This document shows positions 47,970-60,430 of a stretch of 64,000 nt of DNA, one piece after another. A model generated the notes under the pieces. The model was given only the letters and a program-made list of their open reading frames with translations, did not search any database and was not told the origin of the DNA. Positions within the stretch are counted from its first letter, which is position 1. The number at the start of each line of letters is the position of its first letter. Position numbers and translations under genes: made by a program. This DNA comes from Ceratopteris richardii (Eukaryota; Streptophyta; Polypodiopsida; Polypodiales; Pteridaceae): assembly GCA_020310875.1 (NCBI GenBank), contig CM035432.1, forward strand, positions 94,942,467 to 95,006,466, written 5' to 3'.

Positions 47970-48988
47970 TGTTGGTGCAGACCAATCACCAATTGAAGTT
48001 TGGAGGACAAAGGATGAAGATGAAATCAAGTTTTGAAGCATAGAAGATGGATACATTCACAGAGTGCAAGATATGTACACATATGTACATTAGTTAAGAC
48101 ATAGGTTACTTATACTTATGCTTTGATATAAGTTTGTATATAATTGCCTATATATACTTTGGAAAAATGTCGGGGCAAAGAGAGAAGACAAGGAGAGACT
48201 ATGTATGAGCATAGGAATAGAGAAATAAGTGATTGTAAATGTTATTAGACACATGAGAAGTGATCTCTCATTCAGTTGTGGTCTTCTTCAGAAATGATAG
48301 AATTTTTGCGCCCGAAGTTTTCGTGTTTTCTCCTTCTGTGGTAAAGCTTTTATACAAGTCTAAGTCTAGAGTGGATAGATCTCTGTATAAAGTTTTAGCT
48401 TCCAATTGTAATCAGGCTAAGAGAATTGTGTGTAGGAACATTCATATGTAAAGAATGTTCACAGTCTTCTGAAACAGGCGCAAATTTCGAGTTCAATGAA
48501 ATGAGTAGTGCTCAGTGTACAGTGTAAAGTTTTACACATATGATAGCTCAAAATTTAATTTGAGAGGTAAGCTATCTACAGCCAAAAGGATTTGGTAAAA
48601 CGGGTTCGACATTGTGAGAACTATGTGTTAGAAGTTAGGGGTGTCAAAATCGACTTCTCAGAAGTGCAGATTTAGACATAGGTAACTTGTGAAGTTGATT
48701 TCTCAAGTTATACTAAACCTTTTGAAGAAATTTAACTTGGAGGAGGTGCGCAACTTTTAGGCGACACACCATACAGAATTTCATAGAAAACTTTACATGT
48801 TTGATAGGTCAATGAGAAGAAATTGTGCAGCAGACTTTCTGTGTTTTATTTTCTTCACATAATTTTTCAACTTTTGATAATTTGGAGATTGAACCTCTAA
48901 TTTGGTGAAGATTTTGACTTACTCTTGGTATAGAGGTGCTCTAATCATAAGAGTAGGTTATTCTTTTGGAGATTAACACTCTCCATCA
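47970..48988 (+). mobile_element. Copia-A2 5' LTR
   Basis: TGTTGGTGCAGA ... CTCCATCA, 1019 bp. TATA-like tatatata at about 48149-48156. Followed by gtggtatcagagcagg, the initiator-Met PBS (48989-49003). Confidence 0.94.
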
Positions 48989-49210
48989 GTGGTATCAGAG
49001 CAGGAGACATCAAAATCAAGGAAAGGAGGATCCCGACTGCTGCAGACTCAAGAAATTCAACAACTGAAGAATTAAAAGGTGAAAGCTTGAAGGCAAAGCT
49101 TGAGGAGGAGACCATACGACATCAAGAAAGACAAAAGGACTCTAATTTGAAGTAAAGGTACATATATTGTTCATAAAGTTTGAAGATTTCAATACACAGG
49201 TGGACACAAG

Positions 49211-52200
49211 ATGGGAGATTCTCTTCAGATAGAGAAATTGGATAGAGAAAACTATCCTGCATGGTCTATGAGGATGGAAGCTCATCTTATGAGCAAAGAT
49301 TTAATAGCTTACATCACAGGAGAAGAAGAGAAGCCACAGTTCAGAGATCCTAGTGTTCCAACTAGGGAAGAGTTAGCAGATTTGAAAAATTGGATGAAGA
49401 AAGATGCTCAAGCTAGGAGCATTATATATATGGCTGTCAATGATTACTTGTTACCTCATATTCGAGGTCTTGAAAGTGCAACTCATATTTGGAATGCTTT
49501 GGAGGAGCATTTTTAGAATACTACTAAGTCAAGGAAGGCATCCTTATGGGCAGAATTTACAACCTTCAAGAAGAAGGCCTCTCAATCTATTTCAGACTAT
49601 GTGACAAGAATGAAAGATATTGCAGATGCATTAGGAGCTGTTGATGAAGACATTGAGGAGGATAAATTGGTAAGGCAAATACTTACAGGTTTAAGAGGTG
49701 ATGACAAATGGAAGCCATTCATTTTGTCTACAGAGTTATCACTTGATCATTTCACTCCTGATTTAAATCAGTTGCTAGGTCATATGCTAACATTTGAGTA
49801 GGATGTTAAAGGAGATGGTGACAAGAGTGCAGGTCATGCAATGTACTCAAAGGACAAGAAGAAGAATAGCAAAGGAAAGCAACAAGCAAATGAAGATGAA
49901 GGAACAACTAGTCAAGCCAACTTCCTAAGAGGAAGAGGAGGTGGCAAAGGTAGAGGAAGAGGCAGGAGCAACAAAGATGGAGGCAAAGCTTGCTGGATTT
50001 GTGGTAAGAAAAATCACTTAGCTAATGATTGTTGGCACAATACTCAGAGTAATAATGGATATAATCCGAACTATAATGCAAGAGGAAGAGGTGGTAGAAA
50101 TCAAAGAGGTAATTTCAGAGGCAGAGGTAGTAGGGGTTACTTTGGAAGAAATGCAGGTAGAGGTTTCCAAAGTCAACAATATAACAACACCTACTACAAT
50201 TATGCTTCAGATCAAAAGGAAGATTCAACATTGATAATGAATGCAACTTGTGAAAGGCAGAGTGAAGACCAAAGAGTCTTCTACATTGACTCAGGGTGTA
50301 GCAATCACCTGAGTGGTAATATAGCCTTGATGACTGATTTGGAGAATAAGGTATCTAATCATGTTGTTCAAACAGGTGACAACACAAAGCACAATGTGAA
50401 GTCAATTGGATCAGTGAAGGCCAAGGATGGTAGCACCTTATTGAGTAAGGTTTTGTATGTTCCTACAATTCCTAAGAATTTGATAAGTGTAGGACAAATT
50501 GTTGAAAAGGGATATGAAGTAAGGTTCACTAATGAAGGGGTGTTTGTGGAAGACCCTAGTCAAGGGTATAAACAGATTGTTTCAGGGAAGAAAGAAGGAA
50601 GATTATTTACATTGAAGATTCAAGGTAATATTGGTCATGCTATGTTCACATATGGAGGACATAAGATCTCTGAGTTAGATCTTTGGCATAAGAGGCTTGG
50701 ACATTTCAATGAAAGAGGTATTAAAGACATGATTAACAATGGTTCAGTGCTTGGTTTGCCTAATGTTGCAGGTCAACATATGACATACAGATGTGAGGCA
50801 TGTCAATTAGGTAAGGCTCATAAGCATTCCTACTCCAAGCATGGTTTTATGTACTCACAGAAGCTTGAGTTGGTACACACAGATGTGTGGGGGCCATCAA
50901 AGGATTTCAGTATAAATGGGTCAAGGTATTATGTGATTTATGTTGATGATGCTACTAGATGGATCACTATTTATGTGATCAAAGATAAGTCAGAAGTGTT
51001 TAATACATTTAAACACTATCATGCATATGCAGAAAGAATTACAGGACATAAGTTGAAAAGACTAAGGTCAGATGGAGGGGGAGAGTATTTCTCTAATGAA
51101 TTCAGTAATTACTTGTGGGATACAGGTATAAAAAGGGAAGTTACTTGCAGGTACTCTCCTCAACAAAATGGTGTAGCAGAAAGGAGAAATAGAACACTTG
51201 TTGAGTTTGCAAGATCCATGATGAAAGAGAAAAATTGTCCTAATTATTTGTGGGCTGAGGCTGTAATTACAGCTACTTATTTGGTCAATAGGTTACCATG
51301 TAAAGCCTTGTAGGGTATGACACCATATGAGGCTTGGTGGGGTAAGAGACCTACCTTGGATCATTGCAGAGTTTTTGGATGTGTGGCATATGCATATGTG
51401 CCATCACAATTAAGGCACAAATTGGAACCTAAAGCTGAAAAATATGTGTTTATTGGTTATGATGATAAGCAGATGGGTTATAGATTGTGGAGTCCATCTA
51501 CAAAACAATTCATGGTTTCTAAAGATGTTACATTTGATGAGCAAAGTACTTGGTATGCAGGTACAATCAATATCAATAGAGATGATGAAGAAGTGAGCCA
51601 AAGGAAAGGTAAATCAAAGGTTCACATAATTGATGAGCAAGAGAATAATGAAGTGCAGATTGAAGTGGAAGAAACACCAAGGTTTGATCCTGAGTATGAA
51701 GAACCAGAGACTTCAAGAAGTGGAGAACTTAGGAGGTCTACAAGGAACAAATGGCAACCTACAAGGTATAGCTATGATACTTCATTTCTGGCTACCAAAG
51801 ATTATGCTTACATGATTAAAGCAGATGAAGACCCTTCTACATATGAAGAGGCAAAAGGTAAACAAAATTGGGAGAAAGCTATGCAGGAAGAATTTGATGC
51901 ATTGTTGGAGAATCAAACATGGGATTTGGTTCCTAAACCAAATAGTCAGAAGATCATTGGATGCAAGTGGGGTTACAAGACCAAGAGGTTTTCAGATGGA
52001 AGTGTGTCTAGGTATAAAGCTAGACTTGTTGTAAAAGGGTTTGCTCAGACATATGGTGTTGACTATGATGAGACTTATAGTCCTGTGGCAAAGATGACAA
52101 CTATCAGGACACTTATAGCTATTGCTGCATGTAAAGGTTGGAAGTTATGTCAACTTGATGTGAAAAATGCTTTTTGAATGGTTATATTTCAGATGATGTG

Positions 52201-53373
52201 TTCATGGAGCAACCTCAAGGGTTCAGAGATAAAAGGTATCCAGATCATGTGTGCAAGCTCAAGAGAGCTTTGTATGGCTTGAAGCAGGCCCCAAGGGCAT
52301 GGAATTATAGACTTGTAAAGTTCTTGAAAGAACTTGGATTTCAGGTGTCTAAAGCAGATAGTAGCTTGCTTGTCAAAGCAAGTGATAATGGTTTCACATA
52401 TATGTGCATATATGTTGATGATATAATCCTTACAGGTACAGATGAAGAAGGAATACAAAGACTAAAGAAGCAAATGGAGAAGGAGTTCAAAATAAGTGAC
52501 TTGGGAGACTTGTCATACTTCTTGGGCATGGAGATTACATATACTCAACATGGAGTATTTGTGACCCAAGAAAGGTATTTGAAGAACTTGTTAATCAAGT
52601 TTAAAATGGATGATTGCAGGGTAGCACCTACACCAATGGAGGTGAATCACAAATTGAGTAAATTTGGAGGTGAAGAATTCAAGGACATGAGACAATATCA
52701 GAGTTTGGTTGGTAGTCTTATCTATGCTACTTTAACTAGACCTGATTTATCATATGCAGTTGGAGTTTTGTCTCAATTTATGCATTGTCCTAGGAAAGAG
52801 CATTGGATTGCAGGTCAAAGAGTGTTGAGGTACATTAAGGGTACACTCAAAGAAGGTTTGTATTATGGGTTTACATCAGATACAAATATCAAGATCTATA
52901 GTGATGCAGATTGGGCAGGTAATCTAGATGATAGAAGGTCAACTTATGGATACATGTGTTATGTGGGAGATAAACTTATCTCATGGTGTTCCAAGAAGCA
53001 ACATACAATTGCTTTGTCTTCTACAGAAGCTGAATACAAAGGCATGGTTGAAGCTGCAAAAGAAGTGATATGGCTTAAGACTCTAATGAAGAGTTTTGAC
53101 ACCATACAGAACATACCTATCATTTATGGTGATAACATGAGTTCATTATATCTAGCTGCTAATCCTGTTTTTCATGCCAGGACTAAACATATTGAGATAC
53201 AGTATCACTTTCTAAGAGAGAAGGTGATGGATAAGGAGATTGAAGTCATACATACTTCAACTAAAGATCAGATAGCTGATATGCTTACAAAGAGCTTGGA
53301 TGGACCAAAGCTACAGAAGTCTAAAGACATGGCAGGTATAAAGAAGATAAGAGAAACCTCAATTGATGATTGA
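49211..53373 (+). pseudogene. Copia-A2 Gag-Pol polyprotein, four lesions
   Basis: One long copia frame from ATG 49211. Order: gag (UBN2), zinc knuckle CWICGKKNHLANDC near 49993, protease DSGCSNHLS near 50287, pre-integrase LWHKRLGH near 50683, integrase (HTDVWGP, SDGGGEYFS, PQQNGVAERRN), RT (YVDDIILTG near 52411) and RNase H (YSDADWAGNLDD near 52899, STEAEYKGM). Three in-frame TAG stops (49514-49516, 49799-49801, 51311-51313) sit where Gln is expected, and a five-T run at 52171-52175 is one base short, shifting the frame in RT. Otherwise full length (about 1387 codons). Probably inactive, but only by four point changes. Confidence 0.94.
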
Positions 53374-53381
53374 GGGGGAGC
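53371..53381 (+). other. Copia-A2 polypurine tract
   Basis: tgagggggagc between the pol stop and the 3' LTR start at 53382. Confidence 0.88.
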
Positions 53382-54414
53382 TGTTGGTGCAGACCAATCA
53401 CCAATTGAAGATTGGAGGACAAAGGATGAAGATGAAATCAAGTTTTGAAGCATAGAAGATGGATACATTCACAGAGTGCAAGATATGTACACATATGTAC
53501 ATTAGTTAAGACATAGGTTACTTATACTTATTTCTTTGATATAAGTTTGTATATAATTGCCTATATATACTTTGGAAAAATGTCGGGGCAAAGAGAGAAG
53601 ACAAGGAGAGACTATGTATGAGCATAGGAATAGAGAAATAAGTGATTGTAAATGTTATTAGACACATGAGAAGTGATCTCTCATTCAGTTGTGGTCTTCT
53701 TCAGAAATGACAGAATTTTTGCACCCGAAGTTTTCGTGTTTTCTCCTTTTGTGGTAAAGCTTTTATGGAATGCTTTTATACAAGTCTAAGTCTAGAGTGG
53801 ATAGATCTCTGTATAAAGTTTTAGCTTCCAATTGTAATCAGGCTAAGAGAATTGTGTGTAGGAACATTCATATGTAAAGAATGTTCACAGTCTTCTGAAA
53901 CAGGCGCAGATTTCGAGTTCAATGAAATGCGTAGTGCTCAATGTACAGTGTAAAGTTTTACACATATGATAGCTCAAAATCTAAGCTGAGAGGTAAGCTA
54001 TCTACAGCCAAAAGGATTTGGTAAAACGGGTTCGACATTGTGAGAACTATGTGTTAGAAGTTAGGGGTGTCAAAATCGACTTCTCAGAAGTGCAGATTTA
54101 GACATAGGTAACTTGTGAAGTTGATTTCTCAAGTTATACTAAACCTTTTGAAGAAATTTAACTTGGAGGAGGTGCGCAACTTTTAGGCGACACACCATAC
54201 AAAATTTCATAGAAAACTTTACATGTTTGATAGGTCAATGAGAAGAAATTGTGCAGCAGACTTTCTGTGTTTTATTTTCTTCACAGAATTTTTCAACTTT
54301 TGATAATTTGGAGATTGAACCTCTAATTTGGTGAAGATTTTGACTTACTCTTGGTATAGAGGTGCTCTAATCATAAGAGTAGGTTATTCTTTTGGAGATT
54401 AACACTCTCCATCA
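53382..54414 (+). mobile_element. Copia-A2 3' LTR
   Basis: 1033 bp, TGTTGGTGCAGA ... CTCCATCA. Differs from the 5' LTR by a short duplication (cttttatggaatgcttttat near 53760) and about a dozen substitutions. Confidence 0.95.
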
Positions 54415-56269
54415 CATTATACATATCGATCCAAGTAGATTTTTTAGCATCCAAAATGCAGTTACGTTTCCCTTCCCATCTATCCTTAACAGAGGTGACC
54501 ATATTGAAATCTCTAGCTAGAATGATAGGACCGTTAATACTACCAAGTTCTTCCTCGCATTGTTTACAATCATAGCTATTGTTAAAAGCATAAACAAAAG
54601 TAATGGTCGAATTAAAGGGAGCATCTCGCTTAATTGAGTACCACTGATTAGATGCACTTACAGTGACAGACGGAACAACATGAGCAAGAGATAGAGATAA
54701 ACCAATGACTACACCACCTATACGATTACAATGGTTAGTATAATACCAAGTATATCTTGAAGAAAGGATGTTGAGATGCATCTTGAGAGAGGTACCTCCA
54801 CTTTGACTTCTTGTAAACACATAACATCAGGCAACCTGGGAAGAGAAGACAACCAATTGTTTATCATTTTAGGTCTAACCGAGTCACTAAGACCTTTCAT
54901 ATTAATGGAGAAAATACAGAAGTGAGACACGAGAAACAAAGCAAGTTTTTTTCTACTATTCTTAGTAGGCTAAAGAGCTGACAGAGAAGACCTTACCATG
55001 TCCTTCCTTTTGGGTTTAGGACCTGAAGTTTTACCTTTTACACGATCAACATCTTGAGGCATAGGAACAATATCATTTAGATCACCCTCCTCGTCCATAT
55101 TAGCAATGGTTTCTTGATCCAAAACTCTCAACTTTTGACTAATTGATTCAAGCATAATAGGATTGGTGTTATGTACCGATACTTTAGCACTAGGGCTACA
55201 TTGTTTATGGGTTGTTGCAGGTAGCACCTTGTTATTTTTACCAACAACCATCCAATCTTTGTTTGAGGTATCTTAGGTGTGAGCAACTTCATTAGCTTTG
55301 GGATCTTCATTTCAACCACCTATATTCAGCATGTTAGGATCAACCTTTTCATTTTTTCTTAAAGGGCTGTGAGAGTCAGCATAGTTAGCTTTATCGTCAA
55401 AAGGGTTAGAGATACCCTCTATAAGAATATCAAACATATTTCCAGCCTTAAATCCATTTTTCTTAATTCTTGTGGGGCTGTTTTTTACCCGAGGAGTTTT
55501 GTTTAGCATTGGGGACTTGAGTACCTTGAGTCTTCTCTTGAATTTCACCACCCTTTTGCTTCAGAAGAAGGGGAAAATCTCTTATGAGGTGTCCTTGTTT
55601 ATAGCAGTTATAGCAAGCATGAGGCAGATTTCTGTACATGTTTTTTTGAGTGTGAGGCTTAGACCCTATAGAATCTTTGATAATAGTGTGAGTCTTAATT
55701 TCTTTGGAAATATCCGCTTCAATTAACACCTACGTGTCCCACTTAGGGTTAACAATACTATTTCTAGACTTTTGACCTAAAACTCTACCGATCATGTTGC
55801 CTAAGTTCTCACTCCATGGGTAAAAATCAATTGGGAGCTCAAGGCATTCAACCCACACAATATCTTTGTAGGCTTAGGCCCTTTGAGATTGAAGCCAATA
55901 TGCCATTTGAAGAAGGAAATCAGGATATTCCTAATCAACCATTGCCCTTTCGCTTATAACATGTAAGGCACTATTAAAATCTTAAAGAATTTACCGGGAC
56001 ATCATCTATAACAGAGAGCCCGTTACACAACGCCTCGAATAGAGCCGTGCAGTTTTTAGTCACAGACAACTAGAACCGAGCGAGAAGAAAACCCTAGCAC
56101 CCCCCTTGAACAGGGGGAAGGGCACGAGGAAGAACAAAGAAAACGAGAGGTTAGGTCATTGTCGACGGAACAACCCTTAGAGCAATCCCATCTTTGTTGA
56201 AAAAAACTTAAAGTTTGGATAAGAGGAAAAGGTGTTCAGGATCTTCAAATTTGCCAAGATAGGGCTGTC
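54415..56269 (-). pseudogene. LINE-a part 1: 5' UTR, ORF1 and endonuclease N-terminus
   Basis: Minus strand, 5' end at 56269 next to the right target duplication. ORF1 covers about 54960-56100: 55463-55729 has a zinc knuckle CYNCYKQGHLIRDF in which the last Cys is Phe. ORF2 begins with the endonuclease: 54718-54939 (NMKGLSDSVRPKMINNWL, DVMCLQEVK, with the metal-binding Glu) and 54420-54820 (GPIILARDFNMV, where GDFN reads ARDFN). ORF1 and ORF2 are broken by several frame changes. With the other parts the element totals about 5.0 kb, full length for a plant L1-type LINE. Confidence 0.87.
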
Positions 56270-56466
56270 GGTTGTAATATCTATTGTAATGTTCACGTGT
56301 CCATAAATGGGGTAAGACCGTGAAGTTGTTGTATTCTTATGGGAAGATTAGTACTTCTATTCTGAGGTAGGGCTTGATTGATCTGCTATGGTCGGGGTTC
56401 GTGCCCTGTACATAAATAACATTACCTAACTCCTTTAATACATTATTGTTGTCTTCACAAAAAAAT
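56270..56466 (+). mobile_element. LINE-d, right part and poly(A)
   Basis: Starts with the right copy of the LINE-a target duplication (56270-56285), continues the LINE-d 3' UTR (ataaatgggg, tcttatgggaaga, cctgtac) and ends gttgtcttcacaaaaaaa. It matches the reverse complement of LINE-c 20597-20660 plus 20963-21080 without the SINE. Confidence 0.85.
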
Positions 56467-56680
56467 ATCATGACCTACAATAGCAAATAAAACAAGGGAC
56501 TAGCAAATAAGACAAAGGACTTGAGATAGCTGTCATCGCCCTGAAAGTTGGCCAAAACGATGGGCTACAAATTGCAACATAGAATGCCAGCCTCTAGGAT
56601 GCCACATCACCATCCTTGCGATCGTTTTCTATGCATCACACATTACGTAGTAGCCTGTAGGATTCAAGAAGCGACACCTG
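56467..56680. repeat. Unit C: flank shared with unit B
   Basis: Matches the reverse complement of about 20440-20596 (aataagacaaaggacttgag; tcatcgccctgaaagttggc; attacgtagtag), with a short insertion. Since a LINE 3' end is at the same position in both, the two loci are duplicates of one LINE-bearing ancestor, in opposite orientation. Confidence 0.75.
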
Positions 56681-56960
56681 AACCCAACGTGAAGCGAGGC
56701 GGTTGCCCGATGATCTTCATCACGCCACCCATACCTTGTGAAAAGAGACGAGAACCTCGACATCGGACAAAGATTTCTAGGTACCAGCATTTTAATTTAT
56801 TTGAATTATTTGCATTGATTCCACACACTTTAAGGAGAATTGTTTTACTGCTTGACTTTGATCATCCACCTTTTGCATCAGTTTTGATCATACGAGTGTG
56901 CACTTTTCCATTGAGGCATAGATTAAGAATCCACTTGTCAGGTTAGATCATAAAACGAAA
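56681..56960. other. Leader region of Ty3-C2, no clear feature
   Basis: Between unit C and the gag ATG. The open frame 56548-56946 runs from unit C into this and has no recognised domain. I see neither a clear PBS nor a 5' LTR end. Confidence 0.4.
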
Positions 56961-58067
56961 ATGAACAAAATGATTGAGGAACAATTTAGGAGATATGAAG
57001 AGCAAATTAAGGAAATAGAATTTAACACGAATGAATCTATAAAATCAAAGTTTGGTATTGTTATGACCCTAATGCAAACTATAAATGCAATATCAGATAC
57101 AATTCAATTAATGGGCATAAGTATTAAAGAACTAAAAAATAAAATGGATTCTGAGATTTCTAAATTGAGAAATAAGGTTGTCTTGTTGATAAAGCAAGTT
57201 AATGACCTACAAGTATTGAAGTGTGATAATGCGCATGAGGTAAAAGTCCAAGGCATATCTGCACACAAATAGTCATTAGGTCTTAGAAGACTCACGCCTA
57301 GAGTGATACCTAGGAAATCAAGTCGAGTTGAGAAGCGACCTATACGTTGCTTTTGGTGCGATCAGTATGGACATACGTTTTGGGATTGTCTGGCATATGA
57401 AAGTGCATACAAACATAAACTAGTGAGAGAACATGAAGGTAAAATTTGTAAGTTTCAAGATGAATCCCCTTTGCATTTGAATGTAGGAAAAGGTGGGATG
57501 CAAGAATATTTTGAAGAGACAAAAACTAGATCAAAATCAATTCAAAGGGTGTGGAAACCAAAAAGACTTGAGAACAATAAATCTGATGAACCAACAAGAA
57601 AGATATCCATTGAGAGTCAAGAGAAACCTGTTGAAGAAACCCAACGTAGAAAAATCAAGGTTGAAAAACAAAACATTGAGCAGATATTAAGAGAACAAAT
57701 GGAAATCGATAAAAGAGAATGTGATAGAGAAACTAAAGAGAAGTCAAAGAAAGACCAGGATATATATGTGTCATTTGATCCACAACTTTTGGCTAATGAA
57801 AATCTATTTGACCAAGAGAAAGTTGTGAAATTACAGTCCAAATTAAATCTTGATAAAGAGATTGAACAAGAAAAGAGCGAAGAAGAAATTCAAAAAGATA
57901 GAAAATCTGATAAACAAGTTAATAAAGCCGAAAAAGAGTTGCTTGATGATATTATCAAGCAAATCGAGGGGAGTGTAAAGACAACTTCAAAGACTTCTAA
58001 GAGTTTGAAGAAGAATAGGAGAAGTAGAAATCTAACTTTTGAAGACATATTTGCAAATGTTGAGTGA
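56961..58067 (+). pseudogene. Ty3-C2 Gag with one in-frame TAG
   Basis: Nearly intact gag-like frame: 56961-57272 (coiled-coil-like, Glu/Lys/Ile-rich), a TAG at 57270-57272, then 57303-58067 in the same frame. It has one zinc knuckle CFWCDQYGHTFWDC near residue 130, followed by a long highly charged region (Lys/Glu-rich, likely coiled coil). The TAG stands where a Gln codon would fit. The charged tail is unusual for gag and could be a structural or nucleic-acid-binding extension. It ends in EDIFANVE at a TGA. Confidence 0.75.
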
Positions 58068-58200
58068 TGATTGAAGAAGAATCATAATAAAAGTGTATGA
58101 GAATGATCAAGAGTTAATGATTGATGATTGATAGTGATGATTGATGAAAGATTAATGATTGATGGTTTTTGATGATTAATGATAATGAATGATGAAGCTG
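58065..58200. repeat. ATGATTGA-type low-complexity spacer
   Basis: Irregular tandem atgattgatgattgatagtg and variants between gag and the integrase part, then a (GAT)n run coding for Asp residues. Confidence 0.8.
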
Positions 58201-59633
58201 ATGATGATGATGATATAGAGAGAGATACACATATGATGAGGTATGATCCATTGGTATATGTTTATGAGCAGTTCCATGAGAGTGAGTATGATGGCGAGTG
58301 GAGAGATGTAGGAAGATATCTGAGTGCTCTGAAGCCTTCCCCAGGCTGGACCACAAATAAGTATAGATCCATCAGGAAAAAGTCTTACAACTTTTTCTTG
58401 AAGGACAGGCTTATTTGGAGACACACTAAGGGCAAGGTAAAGAGTCCACAGAGGGTACTGAGTCCTAAGAGTCTTTAGAGCAAGGTGGTGAGAGAGTTGC
58501 ATGAGACCTTATGGGTAGGTCACAAAGGATTCTATGCTACATATGAGAAGATAAGGGAAGCCTACTGGTGGCCAAGGATTTATGTGAGTGTGAGAGGTTT
58601 TGTAGACACTTGTGCTACATGCCAGATGGATTCATCAGTTAGGCACACAGACCCATTACATCCAACTTACCCTCCTTGTATCCATTACAAGTGGGTGATC
58701 GACCTTGTAACCATGCCCAAAGGGATAGATAAGATGAGATACATTGTACTTGCCAGAGAGGACTTGACCAATCATGTGGAAGGTCCAGCTCTTCGTATGA
58801 AGACTACTTATAATGTATGCAAATTCCTTTTAGAAGAAGTGATCTCGAGATTCGGATACGTTGCGAAAGTGGTTGCGGACAGGGGAGAGTTGGATGCGAG
58901 AGGCGCAAAAGAATGCTTTGATCGTCATGGAATTCGATTGTCTCTCACCACTGCCTATAACCCAGAGGCAAATGGAAAGATCGAGAGAGGTCACCCTTCC
59001 ATTGTGAAGGTGATCTCTAAGGCTTGTAGCGATGACATCAAGCAGTGACCTAGGTTTCTTCCATTCGCATTATGGGCTGATAGGATGACTTACACTCGGT
59101 CCACAGGTTTCATGCCTGCTGAATTGATGTATTGTCAGAAGCCAGTCTTTCCCATCCAGACTCAGATAGTGACATGGTTGACGCTCCCATGGAATGATGG
59201 TATGACAAGAGAGGAACTTTTATCATTGAGATTAAAGTAGTTAGAGCAAGGAAATGAGGAATTGAAAGAAGCAGTCCAAAATTTAAAGGAGTCAAGGTTA
59301 AAGAATAAGATCTTTTTTGACAAAACCCATCAACTCAGACCACATAGGATTGAGGTAGATGATTGGGTGTTGGTGTACGATAGTACATTCGATACTCAAT
59401 ACGATGCTAGAAAGAAATTGACCAAACAATGGTTTGGACCATATGTGGTGACGTCTGTGTTTGAAAATGGAACGTATGCACTTCGCGACTTAGACAGTAC
59501 TCCTTTGAGATCTTTGATTGCAGAAAAGAGGATAAAATTATTCAAGAAAAGAAATGAAGCGCATTATGAGATTGAGCAGGAACTTCTAGAGGATGCTGAT
59601 GGCAGTGAGGATGATGCTGATGAAGAACAATAG
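58179..59633 (+). pseudogene. Ty3-C2 integrase and C-terminal tail
   Basis: One frame (58179-59633) with three stops: TAG 58476-58478, TGA 59046-59048, TAG 59238-59240. It starts with the region after RNase H (EQFHESEYDGEWRDVG), then the zinc module (H and C-x2-C: TCATCQMD) and integrase core (VIDLVTMPKGIDKMRY, VVADRGELDARG, LTTAYNPEANGKIERGHPS), then the C-terminal part (KLTKQWFGPYVVTSVFENG). Protease, RT and RNase H are absent between gag and here, so the copy is non-autonomous. It is better preserved than Ty3-C at 30.2-31.5 kb. Confidence 0.85.
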
Positions 59634-60430
59634 ATCAAGAGATTGAAGAAAAATTGGATCAATCAATGAAGAAGATGAGGCAAAATGACCAGGTGAAATG
59701 TTTCCAACTTGAAATTTGTTCTCTTTTTGATAGAGCATATACATTGCATTTGTGTGTGTGATAAAGATATGTAGGAATTTATGAAAATCATGTAAAATGA
59801 AGATAGCAAATATCTGTTATGGGTTTGCATGAAGCATGAGCGACTAGGAATGATATAAATGGAATCAGTTAGCAGACTAGAGATTTTGAGAGTGACAGCT
59901 TGGGGATGTGATGGCATGCTTAGACCGAGTGCATGTATATGCTGATTGATTTGAACACTTAGTGAGTGGGAAACTTTGGATCCTAGTATTTATTTCTTGT
60001 GAGATCTTACCTCCATATGGATCATGATTCATAGAAAAACATTCATACTTAAGCCAGCTTATATATGAGTCGCACCCTATTTCGACATAGACCGATTTGT
60101 GAAAATGAAAGATAAAAAGAAAAATGCTGAGCTGAGATGAAATGGAAAATAAAGAAAGAGAAAAAGAAAATGAAAAGGAAAAAGGAACAGAAAGAGATCT
60201 AATGGAGAGTTGGACAAATAGGAGATAAATAGTGGGAATCGAGATATATTCTACAAGCAGAGTTAGTAGAAACATAAGTATATGCTAGTACTTAGAATGA
60301 GCAGTTGGATCTGAACCAGTTGAACAAACAGAAGATCTAGAAAGCCAACGGTCTATTCATGTGATTACAAAAAGAACCCTAATACACTTTTGTTGAATCT
60401 TACAGGTTGGCCCATCGGGACGATGTGCAG
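59634..60430 (+). other. Ty3-C2 3' non-coding region
   Basis: About 0.8 kb without coding signal between pol and the polypurine tract, including a purine-rich stretch (about 60105-60200). Confidence 0.6.

Larger units (their letters stand above)
47965..54419 (+). mobile_element. Copia-A2, full-length copia with 5-bp target duplication
   Basis: 6445-bp element (47970-54414) flanked by the direct 5-mer catta (47965-47969, 54415-54419). LTRs of 1019 and 1033 bp differ at about a dozen bases (roughly 1.3%) plus a 13-14-bp insertion in the 3' copy, so the insertion is fairly young. It splits the endonuclease of LINE-a. Confidence 0.96.

Noticed and set aside
47970..54414. TAG stops in Copia-A2 read as programmed stop-codon readthrough
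   Set aside because: Three separate TAGs at Gln positions plus a frameshift look like ordinary decay; the sister Copia-A has Gln at two of the positions.
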